DNA of 39,747 nt from Planctomycetota bacterium. Lineage in GTDB: Bacteria > Planctomycetota > JACQVV01. This document shows, in pieces, positions 23,493 to 30,877 of this stretch. The stretch lies in assembly GCA_016209595.1 (NCBI GenBank), contig JACQVV010000273.1, positions 1-39,747 of the forward strand, written 5' to 3'. Position numbers and translations under genes: made by a program. The notes under the pieces were generated by a model. That model saw nothing but the letters and a program-made list of their open reading frames with translations, did no database searches and was not told the origin of the DNA. Numbering within the stretch: position 1 is the first letter of the stretch; each line of letters starts with the position of its first letter.

Positions 23493-24925
23493 CCCGATCG
23501 CGGCGCGGCCTCCCTCGCGACCCTCGCCGCCACGGAGGAGAGGGCGAGCGCCACGAGGAACGTCTTGTTGTCCACCGCGCTCTTCAGGAAGAAAAATGCC
23601 AGGATCGCGAGGAAGGAGAGCCGGTAGCTCCCCGTCAGGAGGGCGAGCGCCTTCTCACCCTTGCGCAGGAACTCCTTCTTCGCCAGGGCGTAGTTCCGAA
23701 GGCCGATGTAGAGGACGAGGAGGAATGTGGCGAGCCCGATCGCTCCCGTGCCGACCAGGACCTCGAGGTAGGTGTTGTGCGCGAAGCGGCGCAGGGTCGT
23801 CCCTTCTCGCTCGAACTCCCGGGCCCAAGCGGTCCCCGCGTAGATGTCCCGGAAGGTCCCCGGGCCGTGCCCCAGGACCGGCGACTCCTCGATCGCCTCG
23901 CGGGCGACCACGAGGTACGAGAAACGCCGCCGCATCGCCTTGTCCTGGGCCTCCAGGACGTTCTTCTGCCGCGCCCACCAGGTGTCGGGGATCCAGGGGA
24001 CCACGACGAGAGCGACAACAGAGATCGACGCGGCGAACGCGAGGACGTGCCGGATCCGGATGCGCCGCGCGAACTCCACGAGGAGCGCGAGGGCGACCAG
24101 GGCGAGGAGGATCGCGCCACCCCGGGAAAACGTGGTGACGAGCCCGAGGAGGTTCACGATGAGGAGCGCGGTCGAAACGATCCGATCGCCGCGCTTCTCG
24201 GGGAAGAGGATCCGGTAGCCGAGGAACGGGACGATGCTCACGATGAGGAAGGAGAGGTTCACGGGACCGAGCGCGCCGCCCGATCCCCGCGTGAAGACGT
24301 CCTCCTCCGACTCGGAGACGAAGATCGGCACGTCGAAGAAGTAGCCCACCACGGCGAGGAGTGCGCTGGCGGAGACGCTCCAGACCAAGACCGTGGGCAG
24401 CGTCCGGCGGAATCCCTCGCGGCCGACAAGGACCAGGGTGAGCGCCACGAGGACCCCGGCGAGCCCCAGCCGGAAGACGTTTGCGAAGGCGCTCTCGGGG
24501 TACGGGGAGCGGATCGCGGAGAGGAGGGAGACGCCCACGAACAGGAGGAAGAACGGCCACAGGTTCGAGCGGAGCCCCGATGAGAAGGTCTTCCTGGGGA
24601 CGTGCTTCAGCGGGAGGAGCATGACCAGGACGAGGGCGAGGAGCCAGTGGACTTTCAGGAACTCCAGCGGTCCGGGAAGGCCGCGGAACGCCCAGAAAGG
24701 GATCGTCGCGATGATGAGGTAGAAGCCGAACTGCGGGTAGAAGGCGAAGAGGAGGACGGAAAGGAGGAGGAGGGGCGGAACGAGGGCGAGGAAGGGATAG
24801 GGCGTCGCGAGAAGCGCCGCGGACGACAGCACGACCACCGTCCCGACGAATCCTACAAAGGAGAAGAGCGCGCCGCTCCAGTCGCGCGGCGCGTCGACCG
24901 CCCCCTCCCCCCCGCCCCGGGTCAC
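23489..24925 (-). CDS. O-antigen ligase / Wzy-type polymerase membrane protein
   Basis: 478 aa from a GTG that overlaps the stop of the co-polymerase gene (GTGA). About 11-12 membrane helices are visible, with the O-antigen ligase (Wzy_C) region in the second half: LLIVNLLGLVTTFSRGGAIL carries the SRG motif, and the large periplasmic loop holds ESPVLGHGPGTFRDIYA and FAHNTYLEVLVGTGAIGLAT, the H-N-x-Y-L-x(4)-E/G-type pattern of the family. It would polymerise or ligate polysaccharide units on the periplasmic face. Its place between the Wzz-like gene and glycosyltransferases favours the polymerase role. Confidence 0.88.
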   Translation of the reverse strand: MTRGGGEGAVDAPRDWSGALFSFVGFVGTVVVLSSAALLATPYPFLALVPPLLLLSVLLFAFYPQFGFYLIIATIPFWAFRGLPGPLEFLKVHWLLALVLVMLLPLKHVPRKTFSSGLRSNLWPFFLLFVGVSLLSAIRSPYPESAFANVFRLGLAGVLVALTLVLVGREGFRRTLPTVLVWSVSASALLAVVGYFFDVPIFVSESEEDVFTRGSGGALGPVNLSFLIVSIVPFLGYRILFPEKRGDRIVSTALLIVNLLGLVTTFSRGGAILLALVALALLVEFARRIRIRHVLAFAASISVVALVVVPWIPDTWWARQKNVLEAQDKAMRRRFSYLVVAREAIEESPVLGHGPGTFRDIYAGTAWAREFEREGTTLRRFAHNTYLEVLVGTGAIGLATFLLVLYIGLRNYALAKKEFLRKGEKALALLTGSYRLSFLAILAFFFLKSAVDNKTFLVALALSSVAARVAREAAPRSG

Positions 24926-26391
24926 GCCTTGCGGATCGAGCAGATGACCGGGAGCCCCACCGCCCGCGACACGTCGGCCGGCCGCTTGATGGTCTGGTCG
25001 AGGAACTCGAAGAGGAGGCAGAGGGAGAGCCCGGCCAGGAGCCCGGAGAGGAGGCCGATCGCCATCGTCGGGAGCTTCAGGGGGAAGACGACCTTCGCCG
25101 AGGACTTCGCCCAGCTCAAGATGTTGACGTCGTCGGAGAAGTTCGCGAGCGTGATGTCCTCCTTGATTCGGGCCTCCTCCCCGCGTTTGGCGAAGGTCTC
25201 GTAGTTGAAGCGCAGGATCTCGGCCTCCCGGGTGAGCCGCTGGATCTCTGTGGAGTTCCTTTGCAGGGTTGCGTTCCGGGTTTCCAGCGCGGCGATGTCC
25301 TTCTCCACCTGCTCCACCTGCATCTCGATGCTGTCGAGCTCCGCCTGCCTCATGGCGAGGATCTTCTGGACCTCGGCGCGGAGGTCGCCGTACATCGACT
25401 CGATGCTCGAGTCCATCGCGCGGACCTTCTCGTGCCCCTCGGGGTAGAGCCGGAGGAGCTCGCTCCTGGCCACCCGAAGGGCGAGGAGCTGCTGGCTGAT
25501 CCGGTCGACGGCCTCGCTTGCCAGGAACGCGAAGTACTGGACCGCCTGGGCGTCCGCCGCCTCCCGCAGGGGGACGATCGTCTTCTCCTTCTCCACCCTC
25601 GCCTGGAGGAGCTCCCCCAGCTTCTTCTTCAGGGACAGGAGGAGATCGAGGTTGTTCGTGAGCTCTCGGTCCACGAAGATCTCCGAGGTCGTCCCGGCGA
25701 TCTCGACGAGGCGGTTCTCGACCTCCTCCAGGTCCTTGCGGTACTTCGCCGCGCGGTCGGAGAGAAACTCTTCCTGCGCGTGGGGATGGAAGGCTGTGGC
25801 GCGGAAGACGAGGTACTGGCGGAGGATCTTGTCGAGCGTCTCTTCCGCCCACTCCGCATCCCGGCTCTCCAAGTGGATCGAGATGACGTTCGACGAGGGG
25901 ACGACCTCCCCTTCGAGGTTTTCCCGGATCCGGTCGATCTCTTCCGGCCGCGCCGGCCGGGAGGCCGGCCCGCCCGGCCCGGCGGCGAGCCGGACGACGT
26001 CTGGCGAGGTGAGGATCGCGAGCTCTGTCTGGAGATCCTCCTTGGAGACCCCGGAAACCCTCTCTCGCTCCGGTTCGAGGCTGTTCGGATCGATCTGGGA
26101 CGGCTTGCCGCGCACGAGGACAGAACCGTGCGCCGCGTAGGTCGGCGGCCAGTAGTAGGCCACGCCCGCGGACGCGGCGAAGATGACGCCCGTCGAGAGG
26201 AAGATAAGCCAGAGTCGGGAGAAGAAGATCTCCACGATCTCGCGTTTCCAGTCCTCTCCCGCCGCGCCGCGGGCGTCCCGGAGCGCCTCCCGGGTCCGGA
26301 GGTACATCGCGGTGCTCGTCTCTCTCGCCTGCGTCCCTGTGGTCGTTTCACTTTCACTCACGTCGGTTCCCTCGCATCGGGGATCGGTCAT
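24922..26391 (-). CDS. Polysaccharide co-polymerase / chain-length determinant (Wzz-like)
   Basis: 489 aa. Start at the ATG overlapping the upstream stop (ATGA); a GTG about 10 codons later (VSESETTTG) is an alternative. Layout: cytoplasmic N-terminus, TM helix at about 60-80 (LIFLSTGVIFAASAGVAYYW), a long periplasmic region with coiled coil (about 190-420; AMRQAELDSIEMQVEQVEKD), a second TM helix near the C-terminus (AIGLLSGLLAGLSLCLLFEF) and a short tail (TIKRPADVSRAVGLPVICSI). This is the Wzz/GNVR co-polymerase architecture without a fused kinase domain. The matching ATPase is the separate CpsD-like protein at 28809-29465. It probably sets chain length together with the Wzy-type protein encoded next. 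Confidence 0.88.
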   Translation of the reverse strand: MTDPRCEGTDVSESETTTGTQARETSTAMYLRTREALRDARGAAGEDWKREIVEIFFSRLWLIFLSTGVIFAASAGVAYYWPPTYAAHGSVLVRGKPSQIDPNSLEPERERVSGVSKEDLQTELAILTSPDVVRLAAGPGGPASRPARPEEIDRIRENLEGEVVPSSNVISIHLESRDAEWAEETLDKILRQYLVFRATAFHPHAQEEFLSDRAAKYRKDLEEVENRLVEIAGTTSEIFVDRELTNNLDLLLSLKKKLGELLQARVEKEKTIVPLREAADAQAVQYFAFLASEAVDRISQQLLALRVARSELLRLYPEGHEKVRAMDSSIESMYGDLRAEVQKILAMRQAELDSIEMQVEQVEKDIAALETRNATLQRNSTEIQRLTREAEILRFNYETFAKRGEEARIKEDITLANFSDDVNILSWAKSSAKVVFPLKLPTMAIGLLSGLLAGLSLCLLFEFLDQTIKRPADVSRAVGLPVICSIRKA

Positions 26392-27479
26392 GGTTGCAGC
26401 CGACCGGGGTCGACCACGCTCAGCCTCAAGAAGTACTGATGGACGAGATAGTAGTGGAGGGGCGAGATCGGTTGGTGGCGGAAGACGTACTCGTACTCGG
26501 CCTCGCTCCGCCGCGACTCCCGGAAGAACTCCACGCGGCAGAGAGCCCTCCGCTTCCGGAGCGGTCCGCGCCGGTGGCGCCGGAATTTCGTCTCCAGGGC
26601 CATGGTCCCGGGGTAGGGGGGCTCGATCCGGCGGCCGGCGCGCAGGAGGAATGCGTCCTCGTTGAGGTCGGTGAGCTGGGCGCGATGCTCGACGCCGTCC
26701 GGGGCCGTCCACACCGCCGTCCCGCGGCGCAGGTGGATCCGGGTCAGGCCGCGCTTCTCGACGTACCGCCGCCGGACATGCTTCTCCCAGACGCTCTCGC
26801 GGATCGCCTGGCGGAGCTTCTCCAGTGTGGTTCCGAGCACCGCGATCGCGGCGAGCGCGATCACGATCGCGTCCCACATCAGCACCTGTTTCCGGGCCAG
26901 CAGCCGGTTGTCGACCAGGGTCCGGATCCTCTTCGGAGAGCCGTGGGGCGTGAAGAGCTGCGAGAAGCCGATCAGGGCGGGGCGCACCGAGAAGCGTTTG
27001 TCGTACCCGGGGATGTGCCGGCAGAACTTCTCGTAGATCACCGGCCTCTCGGGTCGGGGGCCCACGAAGTCCATGTCGCCCTTGAGGATGTTGAAGAGTT
27101 GGGGCAGCTCGTCGAGTCGGGTGTCCCGCAGGAACCGCCCGAGGGGGGTCATCAGGCAGTGCTTCGACGAGAGGAGCTCGGCCGAGATCTGCTCCTCAGC
27201 GTCGGGCACGAGGGTCCGGAACTTGTACATCGTGAAGGGCTTCCTGTGGAGTCCAAGCCGGGTTCCCCGGTAGATCGCCGGCCGGCCGCTCGTGACCCAC
27301 ACGAGGACGTAGAGCAGCGCAAGGAGCGGGGCCGAGACGAGCACGAGCGACGTGGCCAGGAGGGCGTTGAACGCCCGGTTGAGGACCTGGGCCGTCTGGA
27401 GGTAGCCCCCGGCCGGCCCGTAGCGGGCGGCTCCGGTCTTCGTTCCGGTACGCGAAGCAGCGGGCGGGATCGCGTCCAC
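26388..27479 (-). CDS. Priming sugar transferase with C-terminal PilZ-like extension
   Basis: 363 aa from a GTG 17 nt after the upstream stop. Residues about 35-225 are a bacterial sugar transferase that loads the first sugar phosphate on undecaprenyl phosphate: one N-terminal TM helix (SLVLVSAPLLALLYVLVWV), MYKFRTL (84-90), RDTRLDELPQLFNILKGDMD (118-137) and VGPRPERP. A second hydrophobic stretch (AIVIALAAIAVLGTTLEKL, 204-222) closes the catalytic part. Residues about 245-350 are extra: RIHLRRGTAVWTAPDGVEHR, QLTDLNEDAFLLRAG and TMALETKFRR look like a PilZ barrel, but RxxxR and DxSxxG are not canonical, so cyclic-di-GMP binding is doubtful. It lies between the Wza-like and Wzz-like genes. Confidence 0.87.
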   Translation of the reverse strand: MDAIPPAASRTGTKTGAARYGPAGGYLQTAQVLNRAFNALLATSLVLVSAPLLALLYVLVWVTSGRPAIYRGTRLGLHRKPFTMYKFRTLVPDAEEQISAELLSSKHCLMTPLGRFLRDTRLDELPQLFNILKGDMDFVGPRPERPVIYEKFCRHIPGYDKRFSVRPALIGFSQLFTPHGSPKRIRTLVDNRLLARKQVLMWDAIVIALAAIAVLGTTLEKLRQAIRESVWEKHVRRRYVEKRGLTRIHLRRGTAVWTAPDGVEHRAQLTDLNEDAFLLRAGRRIEPPYPGTMALETKFRRHRRGPLRKRRALCRVEFFRESRRSEAEYEYVFRHQPISPLHYYLVHQYFLRLSVVDPGRLQP

Positions 27480-27496
27480 GACGTGCTCGCGATCTA

Positions 27497-28804
27497 CTAG
27501 TCGGCGAGCCGGATAGGATCGAGGCTGACGCCCCAGCCGCGGAAGAAGATCACGTCGGCGATCTCTCTCGCGATGACGGCCGCCTGGGAGAGCCCGCGGC
27601 GCGGTACGTAGACGATGTCGTCCGGCTGGAGATAGAAGAGGTCGGCACCCTCCTCCAGCTCGAAGAGGCGGTCCAGGTTGATCCGCGTGGCGATCATCCT
27701 GTCCTGATGCCGGCGCACGATCATCAGGCTGTCCATGTTGGCCTCGGGGAGCGTGCCCCCGGAGAGGGCGAGCACCTTGAGAACCGGCGTCGGCTTGAGG
27801 ATCGAATACGCACCGGGGTGCGCCACTTCTCCCAGCACGTAGACGTTCGCTCCGGCGTGCTCCTCGAGGAAGAGGTCGACGGAGAGGCCATCGAGTATCT
27901 GCTTGTACTCCCCGTCGAGGACCTGGTCGACCTCCGGAATCGTCTTCCCGGCCACGGAGATGTCCCCCACGAGCGCGAAGGTCGCGTACCCGTCGGGTCG
28001 GACGGTCACGAGTCGCGAGAGGCCGCGCGGGGCGGTGTGAAGGTCCTGCTTGAACTCGTTCACTACGGCGCGGAAGTCCGTCACGACGATGTAGAGCTCC
28101 GCGAGCGTCCCCTCGCGCAGGTAGTCGGGGGGTTGGTCCCGCCCCTCGGGATCGGAGACGACGACGTAGAGTTCCGGCGACTCCAGAACGCCCTGGTATC
28201 CCTTTGCGAGCTCCTGGGTGAGCTCGCCCACCGTCTTCCCTTCCACCTGCACGACGCCGAGGTAGGGGAGCGAGATGGCCCCGTCGGCCCGCACGGCCTG
28301 TACCTCGTTGAGCTCCGGGATCTTCACGAATTTCACGGCCACGATCTGGTTCGCGGCGATCCGGAATTCCCTCTCCCGCTCGGTACGGATGAGCTCCGCG
28401 TAGCGGGCGCGGAGCTCGTCGGTGAGCTGTTGCACCGTCTTCCCGGCTGCGCCCGCGATCCCGACGTACGGGAGCGAGATCGTGCCGTCGGGCCGGATGG
28501 CCTGGGCCTCGTTGAGCTCCGGCGCGTCCGGGAACTTGATGGCGATCTGGTGGTCGACTTTCAGGATGAACTGATCCTGGAGGCTGTGCTGATCGATGTG
28601 GTAGAGGACGTCCAGGACGTCTCCCGGCTTGATGTTGTACTGGGCGAAGATCTCGTAGGAGGGCTGGCCCTTGTCGAAGGTGAAGGTTGTCTGCGGGAGT
28701 TCCATCTCCGTGACGACCGGTTCCTCCGACGCGCACCCGGCGAGGAGCGCGAGGAGGGCGGGGAACGCGAGGCGGCCGAGCGACCGCGCGGATCGTGGTG
28801 TCAT
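27497..28804 (-). CDS. Polysaccharide export outer-membrane lipoprotein (Wza-like)
   Basis: 435 aa with a lipoprotein signal (LAFPALLALLAGC, Cys24). After a short linker the protein has the polysaccharide-export region (YNIKPGDVLDVLYHIDQHSL) and then three related ligand/SLBB-type units: IRPDGTISLPYVGIAGAAGK, VRADGAISLPYLGVVQVEGK and VRPDGYATFALVGDISVAGK. A further unit (VYVLGEVAHPGAYSILKPTP) and the C-terminal YLQPDDIVYVPRRGLSQAAV complete the family pattern. It forms the outer-membrane exit channel for the polymer. The doubled first unit is longer than in E. coli Wza (about 380 aa). It starts 4 nt after the CpsD-like stop. Confidence 0.9.
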   Translation of the reverse strand: MTPRSARSLGRLAFPALLALLAGCASEEPVVTEMELPQTTFTFDKGQPSYEIFAQYNIKPGDVLDVLYHIDQHSLQDQFILKVDHQIAIKFPDAPELNEAQAIRPDGTISLPYVGIAGAAGKTVQQLTDELRARYAELIRTEREREFRIAANQIVAVKFVKIPELNEVQAVRADGAISLPYLGVVQVEGKTVGELTQELAKGYQGVLESPELYVVVSDPEGRDQPPDYLREGTLAELYIVVTDFRAVVNEFKQDLHTAPRGLSRLVTVRPDGYATFALVGDISVAGKTIPEVDQVLDGEYKQILDGLSVDLFLEEHAGANVYVLGEVAHPGAYSILKPTPVLKVLALSGGTLPEANMDSLMIVRRHQDRMIATRINLDRLFELEEGADLFYLQPDDIVYVPRRGLSQAAVIAREIADVIFFRGWGVSLDPIRLAD

Positions 28805-28808
28805 GTCG

Positions 28809-29465
28809 CTAGACCTTCCCGTAGAGCAGGCGGGGTACGTGGTACTTCCTCTTGTTCAGAACGACTCCCAACACCTTTCCCCCGACCCGTTCGATCTTGT
28901 CTCTCGCGAGATCGAGCACCTGCCACTTCGTCTTTCCGCATTCCACGGCAAAGACGACGCCGTCGAACTTCCCCGCGAGGAGTGGGGCGTGCGACGAGGT
29001 GAGCGCCGGCTCGCCGTCGAAGACGATGTAGTCGGCGGCGTCTCGCACCTTCCAGAGCGCCTTGGAGAACGCTTCCGTTTCGTACGCATCGGGCGAGCCG
29101 GAGCCGTTCGCGCCGCAGGGGATGACGCTCAGGTTGGCGACCTGCGTGGGCCGCAGGACGTCGGGCAGGGCGCTGCGCAAAAGGACGAGGTCCGTCCACC
29201 CGGGCTCGCGCTCGACCCCGAAGGCCTCGTGGAGTTCCGGGGCGCCGGGGCACCCGTCCACGATCACGACTCTTCGCCTGCCGTCGGCGTTCAGACCGCT
29301 GGCGATCGAGACGGCGGCGGTGGTTCGCCCCTCGCCGGGGCGCGCGCTCGTGACGTAGATCGACTTGACGATCGTGCCGGCAGCCGCCGAGAGGAGGTTT
29401 CCCTCGACGGCCTGGAGCGCGGCATGATTGCCCTGGAGGATCCGGTGGAGCTGCCTGGATTTCAT
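28809..29465 (-). CDS. CpsD/BY-kinase-like P-loop ATPase with altered Walker A
   Basis: 218 aa; first gene of the polysaccharide operon. Start chosen at MKSRQLHRILQGN, with AGGGA 9-10 nt upstream; the frame is open further but without features. It has the fold signatures of the tyrosine autokinase/ParA group: Walker A region YVTSARPGEGRTTAAVSIA (40-52), Walker A' RVVIVDGCPGAPELHEAFG, and ADYIVFDGEPALTSSHAPLL with GVVFAVECGKTKW. The invariant Walker A Lys is Arg (GEGRTT; codon CGA), and the C-terminal Tyr cluster of BY-kinases is reduced to two Tyr (KRKYHVPRLLYGKV). It may be a non-catalytic or atypical regulator of the Wzz-like protein. Confidence 0.82.
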   Translation of the reverse strand: MKSRQLHRILQGNHAALQAVEGNLLSAAAGTIVKSIYVTSARPGEGRTTAAVSIASGLNADGRRRVVIVDGCPGAPELHEAFGVEREPGWTDLVLLRSALPDVLRPTQVANLSVIPCGANGSGSPDAYETEAFSKALWKVRDAADYIVFDGEPALTSSHAPLLAGKFDGVVFAVECGKTKWQVLDLARDKIERVGGKVLGVVLNKRKYHVPRLLYGKV

Positions 29466-29547
29466 GCTTTGATCCCTGGGGAATCTCTCGCCGCCTCTAC
29501 CCTTGCTCCGGAAGGCGGCGATCCGGACCCAGTTCCCAAGGGTGATG

Positions 29548-29575
29548 AGGATAGCGTGAGCCTTTACCCTGTCAA
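29548..29575 (-). promoter_or_regulatory. Sigma70-type promoter of the polysaccharide operon
   Basis: On the minus strand TTGACA (29575-29570) is followed after 16 bp by TATCCT (29553-29548). The predicted start of transcription is near 29541, about 75 nt before the ATG of the CpsD-like gene. A perfect -35 box and the right position make this the best promoter in the window. All seven genes down to 20107 are tightly spaced and could be read from it. Confidence 0.7.
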
Positions 29576-29608
29576 GGCGCAACTACGCAATTTTTTCCCT
29601 TTTTTATC

Positions 29609-29637
29609 TTGCGGCCGTTGACGCGGCGCGTTATTCT
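29609..29637 (+). promoter_or_regulatory. Candidate promoter of the phasin-like gene
   Basis: TTGCGG, 17 bp, TATTCT (29609-29614 and 29632-29637), about 85 nt before the phasin start. The hexamers are weak (3/6 and 4/6 matches), but the first palindrome of the operator array fills the spacer, as expected for a repressed promoter. Confidence 0.4.
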
Positions 29638-29685
29638 CTGGTTGTGACGCGTCGCGTCTAACGCGGAGCGTCAGACGCGGACGAT
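29621..29685 (+). promoter_or_regulatory. Array of four ACGCGnnGCGT-type palindromes (probable operator)
   Basis: Sites at 29621-29631 (ACGCGGCGCGT), 29647-29657 (ACGCGTCGCGT), 29661-29671 (ACGCGGAGCGT) and 29675-29685 (ACGCGGACGAT). The first two are perfect palindromes around one central base; the others are progressively degenerate. The last three are spaced exactly 14 bp apart. The array lies upstream of the phasin-like gene, with a PhaR-type regulator gene immediately downstream of that. Confidence 0.65.
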
Positions 29686-29721
29686 CACGACCAGCAAGAT
29701 CCCAAGAGAGGAGAGGGAAGG

Positions 29722-30162
29722 ATGCCCACCATGACCACCGAAGAGAAGAAGACCGTCAGGCCCGCGGAGGAGCCTCTGAAGACCGGAACTCCGGAAGACG
29801 AGAAGAGCGTCAAGGACAGAATCCTCGACCACGCCTGGACCCAGCAGGTGAGGAAAGTCCTCATGGCCGGCGTGGGTGCCGTCGTCCTCGCGCAGGAGGA
29901 GATCGAGGAGTTCGTGAACAAGCTCGTCGACAAGGGCGAGATCGGATACAAGGACGCCCGGAAGCTCGTGGAGGAAACTTTCCAGAGCCGCCGGGATCAG
30001 GCCAAGAAGGGGATCGACAAGCTCGAGAAGACGATCGACGAGCGGATCGAGAAAATCCTCGACCGGATGAACGTCGCCACCAAGAAGGACGTCGAGGCCG
30101 TGCAGGCGTCCCTCCAGCGCCTCGCCGGGCAGCTCGACAAGGCGCTCAAGGCGAAGTCGTAG
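29722..30162 (+). CDS. Phasin-like polyhydroxyalkanoate granule-associated protein
   Basis: 146 aa. Middle: VRKVLMAGVGAVVLAQEEIE and EFVNKLVDKGEIGYKDARKL, then a long amphipathic helix and RMNVATKKDVEAVQASLQRL, the usual C-terminal signature of PhaF/PhaI-type phasins (short coiled coil). Lys/Glu-rich N-terminus. An in-frame ATG at 29731 is an alternative start; the run GAGAGGAGAGGGAAGG precedes the first. In PHA producers such proteins coat polymer granules. No PHA synthase lies in the window, and related proteins occur in organisms without PHA, so the granule role is inference. It is followed by a stem-loop and the PhaR-type gene. Confidence 0.82.
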   Translation: MPTMTTEEKKTVRPAEEPLKTGTPEDEKSVKDRILDHAWTQQVRKVLMAGVGAVVLAQEEIEEFVNKLVDKGEIGYKDARKLVEETFQSRRDQAKKGIDKLEKTIDERIEKILDRMNVATKKDVEAVQASLQRLAGQLDKALKAKS

Positions 30163-30189
30163 CCAGAAAGGCCGCATGACGAACGCGAC

Positions 30190-30211
30190 GGGGCGACCAC
30201 CGGGTCGCCCC
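30190..30211 (+). terminator. Stem-loop between the phasin and phaR genes
   Basis: Perfect 9-bp stem GGGGCGACC / GGTCGCCCC with a 4-nt loop, followed by GCCCGCTCCTTCCTTT. It starts 28 bp after the phasin stop and ends 42 bp before the PhaR start. Likely a terminator or partial attenuator. Confidence 0.6.
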
Positions 30212-30252
30212 GCCCGCTCCTTCCTTTAATCCCCGCCACCGACCGGGTGCCG

Positions 30253-30834
30253 ATGAAGATCATCAAGAGATACGCCAACCGGAAGCTCTACGACACGGAC
30301 GAGAAGCGTTACGTCAGCCTCCCCGACATCCGCGACCTGATCCGCAAGGGCGTGGATGTCCGAGTCGTGGACAACGAGACCGGGGACGACATCACGAGCG
30401 TCACCCTCTCGCAGATCATCTACGAGCAGGAGAAGAAGAGGGAGGGGATCCTCCCCCCTGCGATCCTGAAAGAGCTCGTCCAGGCCGGAGGAGCGACCGT
30501 CGTCGAGTCGGTGAAGAAGATCGCCAGGACCGGGCAGTCTGTCGCCCGGACCGTGGAGGGGGAGGTCGAGAAAATCGTCCGCCGGTTCCTGAAGACCGGA
30601 GAGATCTCCGATAGCGAGGCCCTGGAACTGGACAAGGAGCTCCAGGAGCGCGGCCCGGCCGAGGCAGGTGCGAGCGACGCCGAGCGCTTCCTCGAGGAGC
30701 GCGTCCACCGCGCGGTCGAGAGGCTGCGCGTGGTCAGCAAAGACGACGTCAAGAAGATCGACGCCCTCGTCTCGGAGCTCGAACGGAAGGTCGCCGATCT
30801 CGTGTCGGGGAAGGACGGCCGGCAGACCCCCTGA
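30253..30834 (+). CDS. phaR: PHA accumulation regulator PhaR-like DNA-binding protein with phasin-like tail
   Basis: 193 aa from the ATG (an in-frame GTG two codons earlier is possible). The N-terminal about 60 residues are the PHA accumulation regulator DNA-binding domain: MKIIKRYANRKLYDTDEKRY, VSLPDIRDLIRKG and TSVTLSQIIYEQEKK are strongly conserved family text. The C-terminal half is helical and ends in a phasin-type segment (LRVVSKDDVKKIDALVSELE) resembling the neighbouring phasin tail. In known systems PhaR binds both DNA and PHA and represses phasin genes until polymer appears. It probably controls the palindrome array upstream of the phasin gene. Confidence 0.9.
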   Translation: MKIIKRYANRKLYDTDEKRYVSLPDIRDLIRKGVDVRVVDNETGDDITSVTLSQIIYEQEKKREGILPPAILKELVQAGGATVVESVKKIARTGQSVARTVEGEVEKIVRRFLKTGEISDSEALELDKELQERGPAEAGASDAERFLEERVHRAVERLRVVSKDDVKKIDALVSELERKVADLVSGKDGRQTP

Positions 30835-30838
30835 GAAG

Positions 30839-30857
30839 CCCCGGGGCGGCGCCGGGG
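30839..30857. terminator. GC-rich stem-loop between convergent genes
   Basis: CCCCGG, 7-nt loop, CCGGGG directly after the phaR stop (30834) and before the acyltransferase stop (30878). No T tract; a weak bidirectional terminator at most. Confidence 0.4.
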
Positions 30858-30877
30858 TCGAGTCCCGGCAGACTGCA

